Source of the DNA: Psettodes erumei
Taxonomy: Eukaryota > Chordata > Actinopteri > Pleuronectiformes > Psettodidae
Assembly (NCBI GenBank): GCA_016785225.1
Contig: JAFBJZ010000109.1
Coordinates: 248,001 to 312,000 of the forward strand
DNA length: 64,000 nt
Reading direction: 5' to 3'
Shown: positions 50,601-61,245 of the stretch, piece by piece
Position numbering within the stretch: the stretch's first letter is position 1
How the letters are laid out: each line of letters starts with the position of its first letter
Made by a program: the position numbers and the translations under genes
Notes under the pieces: generated by a model
What the model was told of the DNA's origin: nothing
The model's input: the letters and a program-made list of their open reading frames with translations, nothing else
Database searches by the model: none

Positions 50601-51269
50601 TTTACAGGACGTGTTACTCTGTGCTCTGCTGTAATCTTCCTAACTGACACTGGCATTTCACAGCATCTGCAAAATGGTGTTTATCGATCCTTCTACAGCA
50701 CAAACTCAGCCATAGCTACATTATCATTCACAGATGAGACCTGAATAGACTCCAGAGTTCTTGACTTCACGTCAGAACTCACCTCATTTTCTCATACTAC
50801 TGACCTGTTTTTCTTTTGTTTCTACTAATTGATGTTGGGCTCTTTGATGCCAATTGTTGTCTGTTTAAAATTGTAACATTGTTTTCCTAGTCCAGGTCCT
50901 GGTCAATGATTGTTCTCCCATGATGGCAAAATAATAACAGTATTTGCACATAATTTAGTCGCATTCTGATGTCTATGAAATGATTCTGTGCAGATGAACC
51001 TTAAGAAACTCTATCACCTTAAACTCAAAAGCTCAACTCACCATGGGCCTTTGCTCACTGTTTCCTTGGTTCTTCTACTAACCAAGACAATCTATCTTGA
51101 GCCTAATGTAGTCTTGACCCTGCGAGAATTAAAGTGGAATCCCTGCTTGGACGCTGTCCACTGATGTATGAAAGATGTTTGTAGCAAGGGGGCTTGTGTC
51201 AAACTAAATTTATCAGCCTGCACTCACACTACCTAATAAAATGGAAGCATTAGTATACATCCCCCAATA

Positions 51270-51304
51270 TTATTATTATTATTATTAGTAGTAGTAGTAG
51301 TAGT
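51270..51304. repeat. (ATT)n(AGT)n compound trinucleotide repeat
   Basis: About six ATT units run directly into about five AGT units. Confidence 0.85.
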
Positions 51305-51626
51305 TTTTATGTAAGTCAATCAATAATAATATAAGGGCGCAATGTGGTTTGCTGTTCAACTCTTTGCCCACGGGGGACCAAATAAAACATCTTCCCTCTG
51401 TTTTTATATGTACTTTTCTTTCTTGCTTCTGTTTCACACTGTCTCTCTCTCTTTTTTAAAACACAGGCTTGTTTCCCCCGAGCTGCAGACCTCTGCAACC
51501 TTATCTGACCACAGCTATTGATCTCTTACCAAGGGGTCTGTATCTGGCTCTGTAGCCTCAGCCTTTATGAGGCTGATGCAGTGTGAGCAGCGGTATCACA
51601 GCGCAGTCTCTGCTATGGCATGATCC

Positions 51627-51658
51627 CTCTGTGTTTAACTCAGTAGTTAAACACAGAG
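51627..51658. repeat. Perfect 14-bp stem, 4-nt loop hairpin
   Basis: CTCTGTGTTTAACT, loop CAGT, then its exact reverse complement at 51645-51658. The stem is too short for a typical pre-miRNA. It may be a chance or replication-derived palindrome. Confidence 0.9.
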
Positions 51659-53585
51659 ACAGCCACACAACTGTTGGCACTGTTTTTTTTTTCTTCGTGG
51701 AGCCATCTGTGGCACACTGTTACAGTTTAGTTACAGCTATAGCTCACAGCCACTATTGCAGATATTGCTGGAGGAAGAGAACATGGATTTGTGTGTGCTG
51801 TATATACATATTTGTTTATCTAAAGTTAAAAAATGTTCAAATTTCATGCAAGTACAATTATTTGTTTTTGTAGAAATTACATTTACAGTTTCAAGAGTTT
51901 CCAGAACAGTCGCACACCTTACTTTCGGCCTGTTGACAAGCAAGGAAAACCTTAAATGTGCTATGTGCTATGTGCAACATACCACCCAGGCTGCTGATAA
52001 TCTGGTCGGCACAGTCTTGTTATTGAGAAGAATGCATTAGGTCCATAATGACAAGGTTAACAATTTTTAAAGATACCCATTACATGTGACTTTTAATTAT
52101 ACATCACTTGAGAGGATCGAATAGGCCATCCATCCCTACAATGAGCTGGGTGTTAGCATTAACATTAATGTGCTTTGAAGGTCAGTGTATATCTATCATA
52201 TGGTTGACCAACGTTGAAAGGAGAAGTTTATATGCCTATGCAACTATAAATTGCAGTGTCCAAAATGCATGTTTTATGAGTAATTAGCAAGTAAGTATGA
52301 GTGTTTTATGGGAAGGCGTGTTTAATGTGATGTGGTCTCTCCGTATATACTGTGATGCTTAAGCTGCTGTTTTTACATGCACTAAGAATCCTGCTATGGG
52401 TTATATTCCTGCTAAACAGCTATTCAATTTCAGATGTTTATGGGACATGGCAACAGTATATTTTTATATAGTTTACAACCACAGGCAGCACAGCCAGTAA
52501 CAGTTTTGTTATTTAAAAGATGCTGTTAATCAGCACCATAGGCCTTCCCCATTTGCAGTTAAAAACTCAATGCTCAGATACTGGGGAGAGCCATTGGACA
52601 GAAGGTAAAAATGCATACTCACCCCAGCAACCTGGCTTATTTGGATGGGTGTACACCTATTAGGTTTGTTGAGACTGGACACTCCTGGGGCAATGATATA
52701 TGGTTAAGAGAGGAGAAACATAAAAGGGGGCAGAAATTCTATTCGGACACAGGGCGAACCATGTTCCTTTTATACTGTATATATTTAAAGAAGGGATGGT
52801 TCGGCAGCCTCCGTAATGAGCAGCACGCTGGCTGTTTCTTCTTCTTCTTCAGCTTGTCTACAGCACCCACACACACATAACACCCCTCCAATCTCCAACT
52901 GTCTCTCCCTATCATCTTGAATTTGTCAGGCTCTCTTGGTTTATGTATTTTTAAATGCAATTTCGCCTATTCAAATTTAACAGTGAAAGATTGTTTTCAT
53001 TAGTGGGTGACAATAAATGGGATATTTAAACAGCCGACTGGCTTTTCAATTTCACATCTCGGGCGTTGCATCCACACTAGGTTCATAACAACCCAGCCAC
53101 TGGCAGACAGAGAGACAGACAGTGAGGAGGAGGGAGAGGAAAGGGAGGCATGACACAGGGCAAAGGCTGGAGTCACTAGCTGTTAACATGGTTTGATTTC
53201 AGTTGCAGATGGATGTGAGACATTTGCATTTAAGAGAGACAAGTGTGGCACTGCGGCCTTCTGAGGATTGCAGGGGAATTATCTGCCCAGTGGAAAACAG
53301 CAGAAGAGGATTAAAACTGGGTTTGTGGGTTTAATACCACAGATGCTAATGTTGCTTATGAGTTACTTGACCCTCCTGAGGCTAAAAATAAAGGTTTCCG
53401 GGTTGTACATCATGTCATACAGTGTGTCAAGTGATTGCTGATTCACTGCCTGGTCGAACTGATAACATGGTAAAATCTATTCTGTCTCATTCTGATGGCA
53501 AAGTCCAGTCATAATAAAGCGAAACAAAGGAGGCTAATGCTAAATTACCCTAGCTCTGGGAAGCAGTTACATGATTTGCCTTGGC
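51659..53585. other. Intronic sequence, no gene seen
   Basis: AT-rich with short open frames only. A TTC run lies at 52838-52850. Confidence 0.45.
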
Positions 53586-53937
53586 CAAAGGTTCAGTGTA
53601 GAGGATTCAGTAGCAGCAGTGAGGGTGCAGATTCCAACCAAATGAATACCCCTTCCTGTGGGAGAACCTACAGTGGCCTTAACATAAAAACACACAAAAA
53701 AAACTCAATAAAGCCAGGGTTTGGTTTGTCCATTCTGGGCTACCATGGAAACATGGCGGACTCTGTGGAAAGGTACCTGCTCCTGATGTAGATAAAAAAT
53801 ACTTAAAGACAAACCCATTTTTTTCTTTTGAAGTGATTATATCCTAATGAACATACATTGATTAGTTTTGATTGATTAGTTATTTGATATTTCTTTCAAA
53901 TGATCTGAGACACAAAGTCTACACACTGGACTTTTAA
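53586..53937. mobile_element. MITE-like non-autonomous DNA transposon (teleost family)
   Basis: The left end AAAGGTTCAGTGTAGAGGA and the right end TCTACACACTGGACTTTTAA are imperfect inverted repeats. Inside lie GGTGCAGATTCCAACCAAAT, GGGAGAACCTACAGTGGCC, GGTTTGTCCATTCTGGGCTA and AACATGGCGGACTCTGTGG, which I recognise as a repeat found widely in percomorph fish. There is no coding content; the class (perhaps hAT) is uncertain. Confidence 0.65.
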
Positions 53938-53944
53938 GTTGGTG

Positions 53945-54690
53945 AAGTTTCAGTGGTCCACCATTTTAAACAAATAAAACAAATGCAAAACTGCAGTTTC
54001 AATTCAGCTTTTCCACAACATAATTTAAAGCCAGGGAGTAGTGTCTACATTTTAAGTCTATGTGCAAACTCTTGTCTTTTGGGTAAAATAATATGCATAA
54101 AAAGGCATAAAATTAGGGCAGCCATGCTCAGCCAGACATAGTCCCTACTTTCTCACCTGTACAGTTCTGTTTTATGGCACACTGCCTGTGTAGGACAGTA
54201 GTCTTAAAGGATATGGTGATGGTCATAGAAACTACACTCGCCAGTGTTCCCCTTCGGCTCTCCTTCAGCTCCATTTATAGATCACGCTGGCTTGGGGGGA
54301 TCACTGAGAAGAGGTTTGGGCCAGAATAATATTTGTGCAGTGCTCCATTTAGCCACATTTGGAAATGCTCCACCAGATATATTGTCCATGCCAAAGCAAA
54401 TTAAATAATCTGCAAGCATTTCTGGGGAGTGCAAGAAGTCATCATATCTTTTTATCCCTGCAAAAGCGGTTGAAGAGCAGTCTGTACCGTGCTGATCTGT
54501 GTTTCTTTATTCTTACTGTAGCTTCATTGGGACTTCATTGCCCAAAAATCCAAGTGATATCAGTAAAGTGGTCCTGGGGCCTGGTCTCAAATATTTTTGA
54601 GGGCATTGTCTTGATCAGCACAGAGGAAACAGCTTTGACATCCATTCAACCTTTTGGTGAACTTTGATATTTGAAATTGCACCTTTAACC
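53945..54690. repeat. Possible dispersed repeat adjacent to the MITE
   Basis: Motifs such as CAGCCATGCTCAGCCAGACA, ATGGCACACTGCCTG, GAAACTACACTCGCCAGTG, GGGACTTCATTGCCC and ACATCCATTCAACCTTT look familiar from fish repeats, but I cannot name the family or define the ends. Confidence 0.3.
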
Positions 54691-55008
54691 TACAGCAAAA
54701 CTCTCCAGAGAGTGCAGGCTTGACTTTTATGGAACTGAAAACCAGGCAGTCCAAAAATGGGGGAAATTTGTCACGTTAGCACATTAGCAGTGTCACGAGC
54801 AGCTGCAGGGTCATAAAACATGAATGGATGGGAAAAATATATAATCTCTGTAATCTGTTGTTTTAGGAGTAACATTTGGACTCATATACATCATACACAT
54901 CATCATGTATGATGGGGCAACAGGTACACCTGTACACCTGGTTTTTATATAATTATCCAATCATCCAATCATTTGGCAGCAGTGAAATTCATGCAGTCCT
55001 GCAGTTAC

Positions 55009-55055
55009 AGTTAGATAGATAGATAGATTACTTTATTCATCCCTGGAGGGAAATT
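55009..55055. repeat. (GATA)n plus possible retroposon 3' tail
   Basis: TTAGATAGATAGATAGATTA leads into CTTTATTCATCCCTGGAGGG and AAATT, a sequence resembling the 3' ends of fish non-LTR elements. A similar piece, TTATTGTCCTTCAGGGGAAA, is at 56258-56277. Confidence 0.4.
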
Positions 55056-57499
55056 ATGTATTTGTATGTAGTTAATGTTTACATGAAACATTAGAATCAG
55101 GAAAAAATGTGATCTGAGCATTTCCAGTCTCTTGTATTTTCACAAATAGCCATCTATAAAAATTATTACTCAGAATGGGGAAAAAATAATAAATTTTAAA
55201 AATCCACTCAGTTATACTATTGTGGATGAGAAAGGCTACAGTAACGCAGATAATGACTCTACAACTGTGGTGAACAGAGAAGCATCTCACTTCTGCCAGA
55301 AATGAAGTGATGAAATCATGTCAACATGGAGTAGAACTTGAAAGGAACGTTTTCAACATTTTATGGAAATCCATGCCATAGAGAAACGAGGCTGGGAGAA
55401 AAAGGGAGGCCTTCGCCCAGTATTAGTACGGTGTTCCTACTGAAGCGCTCAGTGAGTTAAGAATTCATCCAGAATCTTTAGAAGGGATATAAACAATCTG
55501 TAGCTTCATTACTCATAGCAGCTGGTCACCATCAAGTGTGTCTGATTGTGTCATTAAGCAGGGGGAAGAAAAAAGGAAATAAAAACAATATGCACATTCC
55601 TACATATGGTTGATCCACACACAAACAAAGAGCGACAGATGCCACCAGGATTGTGTGAGTAATATTGTGAGAGAAAACAGGAGAGGCAAAAGACACAAAG
55701 CAGCTCAACACTGAGGAGAGACACTTAGAAAGGCTGGATGTACAGATGAGTAGGAGCTGATCTCCAAATGTGACAAAAATAAATTAAAGGTACAATGGCC
55801 AGATCAGTAATCCTGAAAATAAATGACAACAACCACTTTATTATCTGTTCTTAGCTTTAATCAATTTTCTGCTTAAGCTTTTTGTTACTTGTTTTTTTTT
55901 TTACCTCCAAGAGTGTCCCTGTGTTGTTTGTTCTGTGATTTGTGTGCAACTGGACTTCCATCCATTTTCAAATAGTAGTTTTCAAGACATTTATTGTATT
56001 ATTTTTTCCATTATTGGTTTATTGAAAGGAATCATCATCATACAGTACACTTATGCACATGCACAAAAGTTTTCAGGCGCTATTAAACTGGTATTTGTAT
56101 GATGGGTTTACATTTTCCCTTTGTATCACTGCATTACCTAGCATGTCATAAGGAACCGAATACCATACTGTGTATTCAGTGCTTTATATTGTTATTATTT
56201 TAATATTTAAATGTAGTTACTGTAAATCTTCCCATCTTACTTCCTGATTCCAACCTTATTGTCCTTCAGGGGAAATCTGTCTTGGAGCCAGGTGAAACAC
56301 AGAGTGCACACAGAGTTGAAAACAGGATACACAAGCTATAACAAAGACATAAAACAACTAAATATGTAATACATGTAAACCTACTACTTAATCTGGTAGA
56401 AAATGCAATATATATGTAAGGAGTATTTCTTCAAACATGGTTAAAATCATCATCACTGTCCTCTACCAAATGCCCTAAGTCTTCTCCACATGCTTTTGGA
56501 TGAATATAAAATGTAATAGTAATTTTGAAGAATGCCAGAATCATCGCTGTAACATTCTAGGACATTAAGATCATCAACATAACCAGAAAAGACAAGGCCA
56601 GCTCAGTAGTCGCTGCAGTCTTGAGTGGATCTGTATGTTGGTGCTATTTTAGACAGATTAGACAGCATCTAAGCCATTATCTCTTTTCTCTCTGCATCCC
56701 CACTCTGCTGGGGGGGTCATGAATCGGAGTCAGTTACAGATAAGCAGCCCTGGAGCTGATGTGAGGACTCACCCTCCCTTTGCAAGCAGTCACTGTTACC
56801 ACTTGTCCGCTCTCAGGCTGTCCTGCGATGTGTGTCTGTAAATGTAGATACACAGGGTCTACAAGAAACTACAAGTTTCCAAGTTTGGACAAGTTTGCAA
56901 CTTGATATGGACAAACTTTTTCACCGTCGCCCCTGTGTGTGTGTGTGTGTGTTTGCCGGGTGTTTTGCTCTCTGTCTTTGATGCATGAGGCAGGCTGTTT
57001 GATAGAGACATGACAGCTTCACACAGCTGTGTGTGTGTGTGTGTGTGTATTGACAGCTCCAGATTGCTGTGAAACGCACAGAGAGAACAGTCTATTCCCA
57101 TTTCAGTCTGAAGCACAAGCAACATCCATCACCACTGACAGAGAGATGAGGTGCTGGTGGTGGTGGGGGTTGGTGACAGGTGAAGGAGTGATCTTAATTC
57201 TGAAGGGATTTTGTTATGTTGAAAGCTTGAATACACATCAGGTTACATCAGAAAGACAAATGCTGGGTAGGAGAGGAGCGCGGATGATGTGACACCACTT
57301 TTCTCAGCTTCTCTGCTCGTTTGTGTTTCCTTGTGGAGGGGTTTTCTGCCACCTGACCTCCCAAAACCCCACAAACACACACACACAGAACAAGGCTTTC
57401 AATTTAGCCTCCAGCTGAAGACAAAATCCAAACAAACAACAAAACAAACAAAACAACAAAAAACCTCAAACATCCAGCCCTCTCTTCTTTCTCCATGAT

Positions 57500-57503
<4 letters not shown>

Positions 57504-57540
<37 letters not shown>
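57504..57540. repeat. (TG)n microsatellite
   Basis: About 18 TG units. Confidence 0.95.
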
Positions 57541-57541
<1 letters not shown>

Positions 57542-58206
57542 TCACTCTTTCATTACCTATAATTTACCCACATTTATCTGCCCATCTTTCAAAATTGACC
57601 ATTAGTCCCTCTAACTCCCAGGAACTTTGACTTATCACTCTTTTTATGCTCTCCACATCCCTTCTGCTGTTTCCTTTTTTTCTTTTACATCACATCCTCC
57701 CCTCCGCTTCCTCAGCTTCCTCTATTTTCCCTCCTCCTGTCCATTCCAACTCTCTTTTTATCTGATTAGAACTAGAGTTATACTCCTTCCAGCTGATCTA
57801 TATAGTTGTCTATCCTATTTACAGGGGCATCCATTGGATTATACTGGCCCTTCTGCTTACATCTAGTTAGGCTTATAGGATTGATGGCTCACATGCACAC
57901 ATCCACAAACACACACACACACACACACACACACGTGGACAACATGAAACAGAAAGGCACACTCTCAAACTGCACACGTATAATGCATTATATTTACACT
58001 TGTACATGCACAAGTGCGTAACTGTAACTGTATAAATGTATGCACGTGTGCAGAAAAGCACTCTTACACAAATGGCCTCCTTTAGACTAAGCATGCACCC
58101 CAGGCTATGTTCACATTCTGCACTTGCATTATCTTGGAAAATATCAATATAGGATTGTGACTCAGCGTTGCAAGAAATTTCCAAACCAACTGAGAAAAAG
58201 TGAAGC

Positions 58207-58275
58207 TGAGGGCTGGGCGATATTGTTAAATTCATCATCACAGATTTAATAAGGATATTTTCTGACATCAAAATA
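58207..58275. mobile_element. Possible hAT-like left end
   Basis: AGGGCTGGGCGATATTG followed by TTCTGACATCAAAATAC resembles the start of non-autonomous hAT elements in fish. I could not find the matching right end. Confidence 0.3.
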
Positions 58276-59910
58276 CATGGTTATTTGGCACATATACACA
58301 GGATGTTAAAATGAGTAGCATCTACACATACACACAGCTTCTGCACTTAACTTGGCTGAAACTGATGACATTTGAACCTAAAGAGTGAGGTATATGTCGG
58401 TAGAAAATTACTTTGGACTCATATCATGTCATAGATTTTCACAGATTTTTTGGCATTTAGAGAATTTACTCGATTTTCTGTGCAAAAAGGAAAATATCTG
58501 TTTCAGTAAAGGCTACTGGCACCAGAATCAACTGATATATAATAATATTGTGACAGTACATGTAATTTACAAACACAAATCACAGATTAAATCAGTAATT
58601 AAGTCCAGTTATATGTTTTAATCATCACTGCCTGAGGAAAACAGTAATCACAAAAAAGTGAAGTGATAAATTACATTGAATAATTTTGATTAATCAAAGT
58701 GGTTTGCTGTGGGCTGTTGCATACTTGGAAAAAAAGCAAAAAAAACAACAGGAGAGATTGCCCTCAGCTCACTCCCTGACTTCACCCTGTTGGAAATACT
58801 TCTGGAAAAAATTAAAAGCCTGTACTGTATGTTCCAGAAATGCAGAGACTCATGGGAGCTCTCTGATCAGGCACAGTACTGTGTGTAATTTAATGGCTGT
58901 TGTGGCCTCAGTGCATTTCTGCCGTAGCACTCCCGGAATACCCTGGGTAGATGTTGTTCCCTTTCTCGCCAAGCACACTCCGTGGCTGTCGCTGTGTTTA
59001 TTAGCTCGCTGCTCGGTGCCAGCCCGCATATCCCACTTCACTGCTGAGCTGGCCCCATGGCTGGAGGAGAAGAGAAAAGAAGAGGGGAAGTGCGATTCCA
59101 CTCTAATTTTGTGCTCCTGACTTGAAGAGATTGCTTGGGAAATAATTGCAGACTCTTTGCTTGGGGTAAATCAATCTAAATGGAACAGGCCTGGATGATG
59201 CTCCTCTACTTGACTGACTCTGTTCCCCCCTACTTCTGATTTCCTCAGTCACTTCTCCCGACGCTCAAGAGACTGTTAAATAGACTTGACAGAAGGAGAC
59301 ACAAACACATATAATCACACGCACATGCAGTACATGGACAAAATGCTCTTCTGTCAGTACTCATATAAATGGTTTCAACTTTCAACTTTCAAATTAAATT
59401 AGTTCCTCTCAAGTAAATGGGAAGTTTTAACAGTTTAAAGATACATGCTGGGAGCACCCCCCAGAAAAAAATCAATCAATCAATCAAAAAATAAATAATT
59501 TAGGATTACTTAGGATATTGGAATTTCAAAACCATTTTCCACCTGACATTAACATTCAGTCTGTATCTGAAAAACATCAGGACACGGTATCTGCTCAAGG
59601 GCCATTTCATTTACACCTGCTTTTCATAAGCGCTTTTGCTATTTTGATTCTGCTGCATTAGGTCGACAGCTCTGGCAGATTTTTCACATTTTTCAAGAGA
59701 CAGTAAGATGCTGTATTGACCGTTCAACATCTCTATATCTTTGTTTCCCTTTGCATTGAAAGCAAACTTCTAGTGATAGATCACATGTTGAGACAATAGC
59801 AGGTTTCAGTAGGAACACTGTGTGTGAAAACTGGCAGTAAATAGGGAGATGTGTGAAATACCAAAACTTGAAAGTTGCAGCAATCAAACTCTGCATTTTC
59901 TTTGATATCG
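58276..59910. other. Intronic sequence, no gene seen
   Basis: The open frame at 58686-59120 (144 codons) is among the longest here but has no family resemblance and is overlapped by an antisense frame. 59467-59486 carries a short (ATCA)n. 58900-59180 is GC-richer and could be conserved. Confidence 0.45.
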
Positions 59911-60057
59911 TCACCTTATTAAAATATTGGCCTAAGTCATGTTTTCAAGTTTTTGGGAAAAACTTTTATGAGAAGTGACCAGCATTATCCAGAGATGATT
60001 TAGGCCAAACACTAATTTTCGCTAAAAATTACTTAGGCCATTATTTTAACAGGGTGA
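59911..60057. mobile_element. 147-bp MITE with 27-bp terminal inverted repeats
   Basis: The left arm 59911-59937 (starts TCACCTTATTAAAATATTGG) and the right arm 60031-60057 (starts ACTTAGGCCATTATTTTAAC) pair as reverse complements at 24 of 27 positions. The interior is AT-rich and non-coding, with a further GGCC near 60003. ATAT lies on both sides as a possible target duplication. Confidence 0.75.
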
Positions 60058-60107
60058 AGATATGCTACTTGGCAGTGGACATGGTTAGGATATAAAGGTT
60101 TAATTGG

Positions 60108-61245
60108 TCACATGCTCAAACAGTATGTGCCTGGGAGTTTGGGGCTTCTGCAGAGTATCTTAGCAGTACCTAGGACCGCAGTCTTCTGGACAGTTTTGCA
60201 CTTGGCATCTGTTGGTGCCACTCAATATGAAATAATGGGGGGTGTGACAGTTCCTAATTTCCCTATTTCCTGCCACTGGGACCGCTGTGGACTTTACTTT
60301 CCTACAACTGTTGCAGTTGTTCCTTCAGCCCATGGTACTCCTTCATCTCAGCTGGGATTGCCACATCCATCACAGTTACCCTCTTCTGCTCCTTGTCATC
60401 CACCACTGCACTGCATTGTCAGTCTGGAACCTTGAAGGACCTTAGATCTGTTGCAACCACAACCACTTTGGATTGTCGGTCTCCTTGGGAGTTCTAATCC
60501 ACTTGGCACAGATGTTCCTGTATACCATTCCAGCCACTTGTTTATGCCACTGTATGCTGTCTCAGTATGCATCTTATATCCTGCTAGTATGTGCTGGACT
60601 GTCTCAGGGGCATATTTGCACACCCTGCACCTTGGGTCCTGTCTTCTGTGGTAGACCCCATCTTCTATGGATCTGGTGCTCAGGGCTTGTTCCTGTGTTG
60701 CCTTGATCAGAGCCTCTGTGCTTTTCCTTCGGCCCAGCCTTTTCTTCTACCCACTGGTAGGATTTCTTGATGTCAGCCAATTCCTCTACCTGCCGATGGA
60801 TGCTCCTTGTTTCATCCTGGATCGTGACTCTGACACTCTTTTCCTCTTCTCACTGCTGAGAGAGTCTTGCAAGAGTGCTGGGCTTGCAACGTGCATTATG
60901 TGAGAAGTTTTGACATTTGTGACATCTATCTCCTCCTACGGCCAACTTAATTTTCCAGCTGGGTATGTGATGACAGGTAGGGCGTACATGTTGATGGCTT
61001 CGGTTTTATTGCTAACGTTGAACTGGCTCCCCAGCACCTATCTTACCCTGGCTGACCTCATCTGATTCATCGTAAATCCCCACTGGCCTGTTGGTTACCC
61101 AGGTACTTGTAGCTATCCTGTATGTATGCTATCCTGCTTTCCCTTCCATCCAACTCACCTTCCTGCTCTTTTCCTCAGCCCAGCCACACTTATCCAGTCT
61201 GACTGATGTCCTGATGTCCGTGCTGTAGATCCTTGGATGGATGGA
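60108..61245 (-). mobile_element. 3' relic of a LINE with restriction-like endonuclease (R2/R4 or Rex6-like)
   Basis: Read on the minus strand, pieces in order are DIRTSVRLDKCG (about 61190-61225), DSYKYLG (about 61100), TEAINMYALPVITYPAG (about 60960-61010), ADIKKSYQWVE (about 60755), ALSTRSIEDGVYHRRQDP, MCKYAPETVQHILAGYKM (near 60600), a stretch VTVMDVAIPAEMKEYHGLKE (about 60320-60380) and the end QKTAVLGTAKIL...KLPGTY (about 60115-60185). This is the RT thumb, a CxxC-type zinc region and the C-terminal restriction-like endonuclease, based on memory of fish elements. Stops, frameshifts and a deletion of roughly 12 codons after DVAIP make it inactive. The + strand open frames at 60112-60903 are its shadows. 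Confidence 0.78.

Larger units (their letters stand above)
54691..58206. other. Intronic sequence with TG/CA repeats, no gene seen
   Basis: TG runs at 56934-56951, 57029-57048 and 57504-57540 and a CA run at 57910-57933. Cys/Val-rich open frames translate these. A pyrimidine-rich stretch lies at 57600-57760. No exon was recognised. Confidence 0.5.

Noticed and set aside
51627..51658. Hairpin considered as a microRNA precursor
   Set aside because: A 14-bp stem is too short for Drosha/Dicer substrates.
58686..59120. 144-codon open frame
   Set aside because: No recognisable domain, overlapped by an antisense frame and without splice or promoter support. Length alone is within chance for 64 kb.
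60112..60435. 107-codon + strand open frame
   Set aside because: It is the antisense shadow of the minus-strand LINE relic.
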